Shown: piece after piece, positions 17,028 through 25,340 of the stretch
Layout of the letters: each line of letters opens with the position of its first letter
How positions within the stretch are numbered: the first letter of the stretch is position 1
Source of the DNA: BOG-1155 sp050012495
Lineage (GTDB): Bacteria; Desulfobacterota; Syntrophorhabdia; Syntrophorhabdales; WCHB1-27
Reading direction: 5' to 3'
NCBI GenBank assembly: GCA_050012495.1
Contig: JBEKHB010000004.1
Location: 1 to 64,000 of the forward strand
Length of the DNA stretch: 64,000 nt
Program-made: the position numbers and the translations under genes
Notes under the pieces: generated by a model
Databases searched by the model: none
What the model was told of the DNA's origin: nothing
The model's input: the letters and a program-made list of their open reading frames with translations, nothing else

Positions 17028-17918
17028 TTATCCCGCATCGACGAGCCTTCTGACGAACGTGGGCAGTCTAAAAGCAGCCTCATGTACGTCTTCATTGTAG
17101 TACCGGGTATTGAGCTTCAGGCCAGCAAAATACTGTCTATCGAAATTCCTGATAGGGTGGTACTTCTTGGAGCAGAAGGCAAAGCTCCAAAGACCGCTCG
17201 GGTATGTGGGGATCGACGCTAAATAGAGTTCTACCACGGGAAAGATCTCCTTCAGGTTTTTATACATTTTTCTTATTGTCTCCTGATGGTAAAAAGGTGA
17301 TTCCGACTGCGCCACGAGGATGCCGTCGTCATTAAGCCTGTCGTATATCTGTTCGTGGAAGCTTTTCTGAAAAAGGACTTCCGCAGGGCCGATGGGGTCT
17401 GACGCGTCAACGACAATAAGATCGTACTTCTCGGTGCCGTGATACACGAACTTAGCACCGTCAGCGTACAGGACCTCCACCTTCGGATTATCGAACTCAG
17501 AACTCACCTGCGGAAAATACTCCTTGCACACATCCACCACCATCTTGTCGATCTCAACGAGGGTCACCTTTTGAATGGACGGGTGTTTGACGATCTCCCG
17601 GACTGCGCCGCCGTCGCCTCCGCCGATGACAAGAACTTTCTTGGTCTTTGTATGAACGCAAAGTGGTATGTGCGTGATCATCTCGTGGTAAATGAACTCG
17701 TCCTTTTCGGTGATCATTATCGAGCCATAAAGGACAAGGACCCGACCGAATTCATAGGATTCGAAGACGTCCACCTGCTGAAAATCGCTCTGTCCGCTGT
17801 AGATAATCTTTTTTATCTTGAGAGTGAAACCGGTATGCTTCTTATGAAGCTCGGAAAGCCAGATATTCCAAAGGTCCTCCATGGAACCTTCCCGGATTGT
17901 TTCATTTTGATTTGTCAT
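17028..17918 (-). CDS. speE: Spermidine synthase
   Basis: A 296-residue aminopropyltransferase. It has the SAM-like binding loop VLVIGGGDGGAVREI, the acidic LVEIDKMVVDVC, and the catalytic VVDASDPIGPAEVLF segment that holds the gatekeeping Asp residues, plus QSESPFYHQE for substrate binding. It moves the aminopropyl group of decarboxylated SAM to putrescine. It is the last gene of a regulator-speD-decarboxylase-speE operon. The ATG at 17918 is followed by an in-frame second ATG 12 codons later (MEDLWNIW), which is a possible alternative start. Confidence 0.96.
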   Translation of the reverse strand: MTNQNETIREGSMEDLWNIWLSELHKKHTGFTLKIKKIIYSGQSDFQQVDVFESYEFGRVLVLYGSIMITEKDEFIYHEMITHIPLCVHTKTKKVLVIGGGDGGAVREIVKHPSIQKVTLVEIDKMVVDVCKEYFPQVSSEFDNPKVEVLYADGAKFVYHGTEKYDLIVVDASDPIGPAEVLFQKSFHEQIYDRLNDDGILVAQSESPFYHQETIRKMYKNLKEIFPVVELYLASIPTYPSGLWSFAFCSKKYHPIRNFDRQYFAGLKLNTRYYNEDVHEAAFRLPTFVRRLVDAG

Positions 17919-17943
17919 GTCAACCCCTCTCGTGAGCAGTTAT

Positions 17944-19059
17944 TCAATCTATAGTAATGGTATGCGCCTTTTCAAGCCTATTGAAGGCAGTGGCGCTTGC
18001 ATTCGTGTAGGCGCCCATGCTCGGCGCCAGAAGCATGTCCCCGACCTCCAGCTCAGGGAGAATGACATCGTTTGATATTACATCAAAGGAATCGCACGTG
18101 GGACCTGCCAGGACGCATCTCATCATCCCGTCCTTCCGCTCAGACACGATTCTGTAATTGGCGTGATCATAAACTTTTCCAGAGAAGGAGTTGTAAAGCC
18201 CGTCATCAATGTAGTACCACTGGGCATTGTTCCGGTACGACTTCCCCACAACCTTGGTGACCAACACTACGGCGTCTCCGGAGATGACCCTTCCGGGTTC
18301 GGCCAAGATCGTCGTGTCTGAGAAGTAGTTGTTGAGGGCATCATTGATGGGCTCGCAGAATTTCTGGATAGGCATTACGTTCTCAATATACTGAATAGGG
18401 AAGCCGCCTCCGATATCAAGGAGACGCATCTTCACCCCCTTAAGGGCCATGAAATCGTAAATTCTCTTGCAGATGACAATACTCTCCACGTAAACGTAGG
18501 GATTAAGACTCTGGGAGCCTACGTGGAAGGAAATGCCAGAGACTCTGAGGCCAAGGGCCGTGGCTTTGTCCAGAAGCTCCTCAGCCGACTGAGGATCAGC
18601 CCCGAACTTATAGTTGAGGTTGACCATACAGAAGGGATTCGATACGGCGATGCGAAGGAGAACACTCGCCCCAGGGGCGTTCCGCTTAATCTTATGAAGC
18701 TCATCTTCGTTATCGAAAACAAAGAGCGTCAGACCCTGTTCAAAGAAATAACGGATATCCTCTTCCGTTTTTATCGGGTGGGTATAGAGGATTCTCCGGT
18801 TATCGACACCCACGCCCTTTACAAGCTCGAATTCGCCGACTGAGGCAACATCGAAACTACCTCCGAGTTCATTGATCATCCGAAGTATATCGATGTTGTC
18901 GTTGGCCTTTACCGCATAGAAAGGCTCGACGCTGGGCATGCTCTGCTTTAGGCCCCGGTAGTTCGCTGTGAGTTTGCTTTTGGACAAAACCAAAAGAGGT
19001 GTGCCGTATTTCTCGGCAAGCTCCTTTGCTAGCTCAAATTGGAGAAAATCTACCCTCAT
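17944..19059 (-). CDS. Ornithine decarboxylase, PLP-dependent (group IV)
   Basis: A 371-residue alanine-racemase-fold decarboxylase. The PLP lysine is K51 in PFYAVKAND, the phosphate-binding region includes GGGFPIQYIE, and the catalytic Cys lies in LAGPTCDSFDVI, which marks ornithine or lysine decarboxylases rather than diaminopimelate decarboxylase. Context with speD and speE favours ornithine, giving putrescine. The length is typical of the small group IV enzymes. Carboxynorspermidine decarboxylase is a less likely alternative because that enzyme usually pairs with a dehydrogenase not seen here. Confidence 0.9.
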   Translation of the reverse strand: MRVDFLQFELAKELAEKYGTPLLVLSKSKLTANYRGLKQSMPSVEPFYAVKANDNIDILRMINELGGSFDVASVGEFELVKGVGVDNRRILYTHPIKTEEDIRYFFEQGLTLFVFDNEDELHKIKRNAPGASVLLRIAVSNPFCMVNLNYKFGADPQSAEELLDKATALGLRVSGISFHVGSQSLNPYVYVESIVICKRIYDFMALKGVKMRLLDIGGGFPIQYIENVMPIQKFCEPINDALNNYFSDTTILAEPGRVISGDAVVLVTKVVGKSYRNNAQWYYIDDGLYNSFSGKVYDHANYRIVSERKDGMMRCVLAGPTCDSFDVISNDVILPELEVGDMLLAPSMGAYTNASATAFNRLEKAHTITID

Positions 19060-19107
19060 TCGGAAAGCCTTTGTTATGGAAGACTCGATAATATTATGGT
19101 GAGTCCC

Positions 19108-19551
19108 TTAAACGGCCGCACACGCCCGTTGAGGTTTATGCGTAAAGTCGCCCACATCCGTCACATCAAGCTGGCCCCGCTTCATCTCTACCGTAGAGAC
19201 GTGCCCCGCTTCCAGTCTCTCCCTGAGATAAGTAAAGCCTTTCCACGGATCGATATCGTCACCGCACGTAAAAAGGTCGATTGCTGCATAGCCGTATTCA
19301 GGCCATGTATGGATGGCAAAATGGGATTCCGCAATAACCACAACGCCGCTCACGCCATGGGGATTGAACATATGAAAAACGCTCTGCACGATGGTGGCGC
19401 CCGTAAGAACTGCCGCCCGTTCCAGATGGCTCTGTATGATGCCAACATCATTAAGGATCTCTCGGTTACACCCGTAGAACTCTGCCATAATCTGTCTGCC
19501 TAATGCTTTCACTCTAGGGCCCTCCTTCGAAATCGATTGCCTCTTCGGCAT
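19108..19551 (-). CDS. speD: S-adenosylmethionine decarboxylase proenzyme
   Basis: A 147-residue pyruvoyl enzyme precursor of the bacterial class. The self-cleavage Ser is in VVIAESHFAIHTWPE and the catalytic Cys in AAIDLFTCGDD. It makes decarboxylated SAM, the aminopropyl donor for SpeE. An ATG at 19551 shares one base with the TGA of the upstream regulator, indicating translational coupling; a TTG one codon earlier is a less likely start. Confidence 0.96.
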   Translation of the reverse strand: MPKRQSISKEGPRVKALGRQIMAEFYGCNREILNDVGIIQSHLERAAVLTGATIVQSVFHMFNPHGVSGVVVIAESHFAIHTWPEYGYAAIDLFTCGDDIDPWKGFTYLRERLEAGHVSTVEMKRGQLDVTDVGDFTHKPQRACAAV

Positions 19552-20105
19552 CAAAAATTAGGAGGCGAAGATACCCACAGGACCGATGCCCTCATCTTTC
19601 GCCTGTTCGCGAGATAGTGTTTCTTGGAAGCCTTGAAGTAAAAGCACTCTCCCTTTCGCACCCGGTAGGTTTTTACTCCAAGAATCACCTCAATGCCGCC
19701 GGACAACACAAAGCCGAACTCCTCTCCTTCGTGGGGTTCTTCTTCTTCCGTCTTCTCACCGGCGTCAAGCTCTAGGAGCGCCGGGTCCATCTCCCTGTTC
19801 TGAGCAGCAGCTACAAGGATCTCAAACTTCGTCACGTGCTCCTTTTCCAGCTCGACCCTGTCGTCCGTCCCGAATACGATCTTTTCATCAAATCCTTCGT
19901 CAAAAAACGTGGAGGCTTTCTGGTCGAGTGCATCAAGGATACCGAAGAGGCTCTCGACAGAAAGTGACGTGAGGTTTCTCTCTACCTGGGAGATAAAACC
20001 TTTTGTTAATCCCGCCCTCGACCCAAGTTCTTCCTGGGTGAGAGATTTCGCCTGCCTTATCATACGTATTCTTTCACCTATGCTCGATCCGTCGATCTTC
20101 GCCAT
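19551..20105 (-). CDS. XRE-family regulator with C-terminal cupin domain
   Basis: A 184-residue regulator of the PuuR/HipB-cupin type. Residues 10-65 are a lambda-repressor-like helix-turn-helix (LTQEELGSRAGLTKGFISQVER) in outline, and residues 105-180 a cupin with EEEEPHEGEEFGFVLSG and YRVRKGECFYFKASKKHYL that likely binds a small ligand. As first gene of the polyamine operon it is likely its local repressor, with polyamine or SAM-derived ligand as inference. An inverted repeat lies 22 bases before its start. Confidence 0.92.
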   Translation of the reverse strand: MAKIDGSSIGERIRMIRQAKSLTQEELGSRAGLTKGFISQVERNLTSLSVESLFGILDALDQKASTFFDEGFDEKIVFGTDDRVELEKEHVTKFEILVAAAQNREMDPALLELDAGEKTEEEEPHEGEEFGFVLSGGIEVILGVKTYRVRKGECFYFKASKKHYLANRRKMRASVLWVSSPPNF

Positions 20106-20126
20106 GAACAGTAAACACTCACAAAA

Positions 20127-20144
20127 AGTTTAAGTTACTAAACT
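20127..20144. promoter_or_regulatory. Inverted-repeat operator upstream of the polyamine operon
   Basis: AGTTTA, a six-base spacer AGTTAC, then TAAACT. It lies 22 bases upstream of the XRE-cupin gene in an AT-rich divergent region shared with the ThDP enzyme gene at 20227. A dimeric HTH protein could bind it, which suggests autoregulation. No binding data; based on symmetry and position. Confidence 0.5.
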
Positions 20145-20226
20145 AAATCAATTTGAAAACCATGTCAAGTAGATTTTTATTTAACTTTTAGATGCACTAT
20201 GCTAAACTCGCAAAAATGGAGTAATT

Positions 20227-21801
20227 ATGCTGGGAAATGGGGCGATTGTACACTTTCTGGAAAGCAAAGGCATCAGATATATCTTCCATTTGCCCGGTAT
20301 TCATACCCTGCCGCTGAACCGTGCGCTGGCCGAGTCGAAGATTACGGTTCTCATGGGAAGACACGAGTCCCACGCAGGGTTTGCGGCCGACGGTTTTTCG
20401 CGGGTGACAGGTGGGGCTGCCGTGCTCCTTGTGACGCCGGGTCCGGGTCTCGGCAATGTCGTGACCTCCTGCATGGAAGCCCATGGGGATGACGTGCCCC
20501 TGCTGATCATGGTCATCGAGGTGGAAAGAAAGCATGTGGAGAAAGGCATACTCCACGGCGTCCGGGAGCCTGAGGCGCTCTTCCGGAATATAACCAAGGC
20601 GGTTTTTGTCGCCTCCGGTGAAACGGACCTCCTTGCCACGTTGGAAGCCTCCTTTCGGACGGCAGTATCAGCCCGGCAGGGGCCGGTAGCTGTTTTCATC
20701 CCCTATCGCCTGCTCGAAAAAGAGGTGATCTTTCCCGTGCAGGGGGGCGTGGCTGACGAGGAGAGGGAGTTTGACCCTGAGCCTCTTGAAAAAGCGCTGG
20801 AAGGCGGGCAGAGGCCCGTCATCATAGGCGGGAGCGGCTTAATGGAAGACGGGATAAGGGGTCTTCTCGAGGCAGTCTGCAGGGACTCGGCGGTCCCCTT
20901 CCTCAACACTACGGGGGGAAAGGGCGTCTTGAGGGAGGATAGCGGCTGCGCGTTGGGTAATGTTATGGCAAAAGGGGTCGCAAGAGAGGTGGTAAGAACG
21001 GCGGACCTGACCATTGCTCTGGGGACGAGACTCAGAGATGTGGATACGAAAAGGCGGGGGGTAAAGCTTGGCCGCCTCGTTCATATAGACGTCGATGACC
21101 GGTGGCTTGGGCGCAATTACCGGCCGGACCTCGCGATCGCAGGCCATATGAAAGAAGTGGTGGAGTCCCTTCACCATAGTATGAAAGGAAAAAGGTCGAC
21201 CTGGGACATGGAACAACTGAAGAGGACGAGAGAGCGCGAAGAGGCCCTGCTTGAGGCACACCATATCGGTTTTCGGATCGTGAAGCTTTTAAGGCGGCTC
21301 ATCCCCGACGAAACCGTGACGGTATGGGACCTCAACCTGGTTACCTATTGGGCCGAGCTCTACTTCCCCGCATATCATCAGCGCAGCTTTCTCAGCCCGA
21401 GGGGGAGTTCACCGATCTTTTACGGATTGCCCGCCGCCCTTGGGGCCAAGCTCGGGAAGCCGGAGAGCCCCTGTCTCTGCATCACGGGAGATGGCAGTTT
21501 TTCGGCCGTCGCCGGAGAACTCGCAACCGTGAAACAATATGATATCCCGATTGTCATACTCGTTTACAATAATGGGGCTTTCGGCGTCCTCGAAGACTAT
21601 ATGCGGAAGCGGTACGGCGTTTCGCATGCCATGGAACTCTATAACCCCGATTTTCTGGGCCTTGCCCGGGCTTTCGCCATCAAAGCACAAAGAACACGGA
21701 GCCTCGACGGGCTTGAGCACATATTTCGCCACCATATATCATGGGACGAGCCCTACCTGGTCGAATTCCGCTACCCGCTTTTTTCTCCTCCCTGGGAATA
21801 A
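20227..21801 (+). CDS. Thiamine-diphosphate-binding enzyme, acetolactate synthase-like
   Basis: A 524-residue ThDP enzyme. The N-terminal PYR domain contains the cofactor-activating Glu in MGRHESHAGFAADGFSRV, a middle domain follows (about 185-320), and the C-terminal PP domain has the Mg/ThDP motif CLCITGDGSFSAVAGELATVKQYDIPIVILVYNN in outline. That architecture is shared by acetolactate synthases, benzoylformate decarboxylases and sulfo-acid decarboxylases. The middle domain lacks an obvious FAD motif, so acetolactate synthase is not certain, and 2-oxo-acid decarboxylase is equally possible. GGAG precedes the ATG by a good distance. It faces the convergent liv operon; the link is positional only. 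Confidence 0.85.
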   Translation: MLGNGAIVHFLESKGIRYIFHLPGIHTLPLNRALAESKITVLMGRHESHAGFAADGFSRVTGGAAVLLVTPGPGLGNVVTSCMEAHGDDVPLLIMVIEVERKHVEKGILHGVREPEALFRNITKAVFVASGETDLLATLEASFRTAVSARQGPVAVFIPYRLLEKEVIFPVQGGVADEEREFDPEPLEKALEGGQRPVIIGGSGLMEDGIRGLLEAVCRDSAVPFLNTTGGKGVLREDSGCALGNVMAKGVAREVVRTADLTIALGTRLRDVDTKRRGVKLGRLVHIDVDDRWLGRNYRPDLAIAGHMKEVVESLHHSMKGKRSTWDMEQLKRTREREEALLEAHHIGFRIVKLLRRLIPDETVTVWDLNLVTYWAELYFPAYHQRSFLSPRGSSPIFYGLPAALGAKLGKPESPCLCITGDGSFSAVAGELATVKQYDIPIVILVYNNGAFGVLEDYMRKRYGVSHAMELYNPDFLGLARAFAIKAQRTRSLDGLEHIFRHHISWDEPYLVEFRYPLFSPPWE

Positions 21802-21836
21802 CGCAAAAGAGAAGAGGCGACTCAAGCCTCACGCTT

Positions 21837-22526
21837 CTACACCATCAGATACCGCTTCTTTATCTCCTCGTTGGCTTCAAGCTCGGCAACGGTCCCTTCA
21901 AACCTGATGCGGCCGTTGTCAATGACATAGGCTCTCTCGATTAATTTCATTGCCGACTTTATGTTCTGCTCCGAGAGCAGGATGCTGATGCCTGCGTCTC
22001 TCAGCCGCAGGATCTGCTGTTCCAGATCGCGGACGATCAGCGGCGCCAACCCTTCCGTCGGCTCATCGAGCAAGAGCAGCTCGGGAGCCGTCATGAGGGA
22101 CCGGCCTATGGTAAGCATCTGCTGCTCGCCGCCGCTCAAGTTGCCCGAGCGCCGGTCCTTGATCTCCCGGAGTGCCGGAAAAATGTCATATACCCGGTCT
22201 TTGTTCCACTCGGCATTTCGTCTGTACGTGATCTCCAGGTTGTCGTCAACGGAGAGGTCCGCGAAGACCCTCCGGTCATCGGGGACATAGGCGATGCCCT
22301 GCCTCACCAGCCGGTAGGCCTGTTTGCCCGCTAGCGGCTCCCCATGAAAGGTAATGGTTCCCTGTCTCGGCGGCGTGAGCCCGCTTATGCTCCTCATGGT
22401 CGTGCTCTTGCCGGCCCCGTTCCTCCCGAGAAGGCCCACGATCTCGCCTTTCGACACCTCGAGGGACACATCGTAAAGTATATGACTGAGACCGTAATAG
22501 GTGTGGATCCCCTTTACGCTGAGCAC
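21837..22526 (-). CDS. livF: Branched-chain amino acid type ABC ATPase LivF
   Basis: A 229-residue ATPase of the HAAT family. Walker A is GLLGRNGAGKSTTMRSI, signature NLSGGEQQMLTIGRSL, Walker B ELLLLDEPTEGLAP. It pairs with LivG and the LivHM permeases to import amino acids, amides or aromatic acids. Its start overlaps the livG stop by 13 bases. Length typical of LivF. Confidence 0.93.
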   Translation of the reverse strand: MLSVKGIHTYYGLSHILYDVSLEVSKGEIVGLLGRNGAGKSTTMRSISGLTPPRQGTITFHGEPLAGKQAYRLVRQGIAYVPDDRRVFADLSVDDNLEITYRRNAEWNKDRVYDIFPALREIKDRRSGNLSGGEQQMLTIGRSLMTAPELLLLDEPTEGLAPLIVRDLEQQILRLRDAGISILLSEQNIKSAMKLIERAYVIDNGRIRFEGTVAELEANEEIKKRYLMV

Positions 22527-23263
22527 GCGTCACTCCCACCGAGATATGCATCCTGCACGGCCTGATTGCATCGTACCTCGTCACAGGGGCCCTGCACGAT
22601 AGTGGAGCCCCGCACCATAACCATAATCCGGTTGGCAATGGCGAAGACAAGCTCCATATCATGCTCGCAGAAAAGTATGGTGAGACCGAAGTCTTTCGAG
22701 AGCTTCCGTATGAGATCGATGCACCGGCCGGTCTCTTCCGGAGACATGCCGGCGGTAGGCTCGTCGAGGATCAGGAACTCTGGGTTTCCTCCGAGGGCTA
22801 TAGCGATCTCCAGCACCTTTCTTTCGCCGTGTGAGAGCATGGTGCTCACCCGGTCCTTCTGGCCGGTAAGGCCCACGCTGTCGACGATTCGCTCTGTCTC
22901 GGGCGTAACTATCTTCTTTGCGGGCGTAAACATATTCCACGTTTTGTTCTCCCTTGCCAGGACCGAGACGCGGACGTTCTCGAACACGGTAAGTCTGGAG
23001 AATACATTGACCACCTGGAAGGAGCGCGAGAGACCCTTCTTGCACACCTGATAGGGGGGCATGCCCGTGATATCTTCTCCCCTGAAGCGGACGCTGCCGG
23101 CATCAGGTTTCAAGATGCCTGTCACGAGGTTGAAGAGTGTGGTCTTGCCGGCGCCGTTCGGTCCGATCACGGCGACGATCTCCCCTTTGGCTACATGGAG
23201 ATTGGCGCCGTTGACCGCCTTAAACCCTGAGAACGATTTGTGGAGGTTTTCGACCTTCAGCAT
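22514..23263 (-). CDS. livG: Branched-chain amino acid type ABC ATPase LivG
   Basis: A 249-residue ATPase. Walker A is GPNGAGKTTLFNL, signature MLSHGERKVLEIA (a typical LivG variation of LSGGQ), and Walker B FLILDEPTAGMSPEE. The GLSRSFQVVNVFSRLTVFENV stretch is diagnostic of LivG. It forms a heterodimer with LivF and sits directly after livM. Confidence 0.93.
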   Translation of the reverse strand: MLKVENLHKSFSGFKAVNGANLHVAKGEIVAVIGPNGAGKTTLFNLVTGILKPDAGSVRFRGEDITGMPPYQVCKKGLSRSFQVVNVFSRLTVFENVRVSVLARENKTWNMFTPAKKIVTPETERIVDSVGLTGQKDRVSTMLSHGERKVLEIAIALGGNPEFLILDEPTAGMSPEETGRCIDLIRKLSKDFGLTILFCEHDMELVFAIANRIMVMVRGSTIVQGPCDEVRCNQAVQDAYLGGSDACSA

Positions 23264-24244
23264 CTACCGGTCCCCCGCCAAAGCGGCCTTTTGCTCATTA
23301 TTTTCCGGGCCGGTCTCGCGTCTTTTGCCCGAGAGCTGCATCAGCCAGCCAAGGACGCCCTCCGGCAGAAAGAATATGACGAGCATCATGATAATACCAA
23401 GGACAAGGGCCCAGTAGACAGTGTAAGTGCTCACCAGGGTGCGCAGCGCCACGATCACGGCGGCTCCGAGCATGGGCCCCATAAAGGTGAGCCAGCCGCC
23501 CAGGAGGCACATGATGACCATTTCCATAGAGAGGGTCCAGAAAAGCATATCAGGGAAAGCAGTCGTGTCTACAGCCACGAAAAGACTGCCGGCCACGCCC
23601 GCAAAGAAGGCCGCAATGACGAGCGCCATGAGCTGGTGCCTCCTCACGTTCACCCCGATCATCTCGCTTCTGACGGTATTGTCGCGAATTGCCTGGAGGA
23701 CGCTGCCGAAAGGCGCCTTCAGGATCCTGTAGGTCATGTACGTGCAGATGAGCGTGACGATCAGCGTAAAATAGTAGGCGGCCGAACCGGAGGAAATAAG
23801 GTCAGGCACCGGGATGCCGTGTAGTCCGTCGTCTCCGCCGGTAAACGAGTACCACCTGTACACGATGGCCCAGACAAGGGAGCCGAGCGAGATTTGGAGC
23901 ATGCCGAAATAGAGCTTGGAGAGGCGGATGCAGATGAGGCCCATGACAAGTCCCAGTACGGCGGCAATGAGAGGTCCGACAATAAAGCCAAGCCACGGTG
24001 AAAGACCCGTTTTCATCATCATCAGGGCCGCCCCGTATGCACCCACGCCATAGAAGACCGCATGGTGGAACTGGTACAGCCCGCCGAACCCCAATGCAAG
24101 ATTGAGGCTCGTTGCCGCAAGACCGTAGATGAGGACGATGGCGGCCATGTAGACATAGAATCGCGGCAGTATCGCGGGGAAGAGGAAGAGCAGGACCACC
24201 GAGGCGATGATAATAAGGTTTTTCTTACGGAATACCGGCCCCAT
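23264..24244 (-). CDS. livM: Branched-chain amino acid type ABC permease LivM
   Basis: A 326-residue inner-membrane protein with about nine hydrophobic helices. GLAATSLNLALGFGGLYQFHHAVFYGVGAYGAALMM is the LivM hallmark in outline, and AIRDNTVRSEMIGVNVRRHQLMALVIAAFFAGVAGSLF the conserved cytoplasmic loop. It forms the channel with LivH. It begins ten bases after livH. Confidence 0.93.
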   Translation of the reverse strand: MGPVFRKKNLIIIASVVLLFLFPAILPRFYVYMAAIVLIYGLAATSLNLALGFGGLYQFHHAVFYGVGAYGAALMMMKTGLSPWLGFIVGPLIAAVLGLVMGLICIRLSKLYFGMLQISLGSLVWAIVYRWYSFTGGDDGLHGIPVPDLISSGSAAYYFTLIVTLICTYMTYRILKAPFGSVLQAIRDNTVRSEMIGVNVRRHQLMALVIAAFFAGVAGSLFVAVDTTAFPDMLFWTLSMEMVIMCLLGGWLTFMGPMLGAAVIVALRTLVSTYTVYWALVLGIIMMLVIFFLPEGVLGWLMQLSGKRRETGPENNEQKAALAGDR

Positions 24245-24253
24245 GCCACTCCT

Positions 24254-25153
24254 TTACCACGTCGATTTGAGAAGCCCCGTCGGCCTGAAGAGGAGGACCG
24301 CAATCACCGCCATGTAGGGAAAAATGATGCCGAATTGCGGCCATATAAGGATGCCGAGGGATTGGGTAAGACCGAAGATCAATGCACCGAGAAGCGCCCC
24401 CCACACGTTGCCCAAACCGCCCATGATAACGATAAGAAAGGCCTCCATGATCAGTGTGGCGTCCATGCCGAGGGTGACGCTCACTGTTGGAGCCACGAGG
24501 GCGCCGCCAAGCCCGGCGAGGAAGCAGCCGATCACAAAGACGCAGGCAAAGATCCAACTCACGTTGATGCCGACCGCTCCGACCATCTCCCTGTCAACCG
24601 CTGCCGCCCTTGCGATCTTTCCTATCTTCGTCTTGTTCACAAGAAGCCAGAGGGCAATGGCGACGACAGGGCCCAAAATCAGTAAAAAGAGATTATATAT
24701 GGGGAAGGGCAGCCCCCCGAAGAGCGGGACAAAACCCTGGAAGGCCGGGGGCACGGGAACGGACTTGTATTCGCCGCCCCAGACGAGCTTCACGAGGTCG
24801 CCGAAGACGAGGGAAAACGCAAAGGTGAGCAGAAGGAGCATCAAATGCTCCCGCTCATACAGATACTGAAACAACCCGCGTTCGCAGACCAGGCTCAAAA
24901 GGGCCACGCCGAGGGGAGCGCCCGCCATGGCCAGCCAGAAACCAAAAGTGCCCCCTCCCGCCATCTTCGAAATGGTGAAGGCCAGGAATGCACCGATCAT
25001 GTAGAGAGAGCCGTGGGCAATGTTGGGGATGCGAAGCACACCCAGTATGAGAGTCAAGCCTGACGCGACGATAAAGAGGATGACCGTGCGGCTCAAACCC
25101 ACAAAGATCTGGCACAACACTCCGGGAGGACAGATTGAGTAAACAAAATCCAA
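24254..25153 (-). CDS. livH: Branched-chain amino acid type ABC permease LivH
   Basis: A 299-residue permease with eight or so helices. It carries GLTLILGVLRIPNIAHGSLYMIGAFLAF and RAAAVDREMVGAVGINVSW, which mark LivH, and ends with the FRPTGLL motif. It is the first gene of livHMGF. No LivK/J-like periplasmic binding protein precedes it; the gene upstream is on the same strand but encodes an outer-membrane porin. Confidence 0.93.
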   Translation of the reverse strand: MDFVYSICPPGVLCQIFVGLSRTVILFIVASGLTLILGVLRIPNIAHGSLYMIGAFLAFTISKMAGGGTFGFWLAMAGAPLGVALLSLVCERGLFQYLYEREHLMLLLLTFAFSLVFGDLVKLVWGGEYKSVPVPPAFQGFVPLFGGLPFPIYNLFLLILGPVVAIALWLLVNKTKIGKIARAAAVDREMVGAVGINVSWIFACVFVIGCFLAGLGGALVAPTVSVTLGMDATLIMEAFLIVIMGGLGNVWGALLGALIFGLTQSLGILIWPQFGIIFPYMAVIAVLLFRPTGLLKSTW

Positions 25154-25340
25154 TTGCTTTCCCCCTTACCCCCGCCCTACTGATTTTGGCTGCGGCTCAA
25201 CGATAGTGTTTAACCACGACACACATCATTTTGTCAACCGGAGTTTACGGATTATTTTTCTGCTTAGGCCGCGCGTATGGTCCTTTCGGGCGTGCCCCTG
25301 ACTTCAAAGACCGGCTGCGCCAGGATCGACCAAAGAATTG

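Noticed and set aside
20227..21801. Firm acetolactate synthase assignment
   Set aside because: The fold is shared by several ThDP decarboxylases and no small regulatory subunit adjoins.
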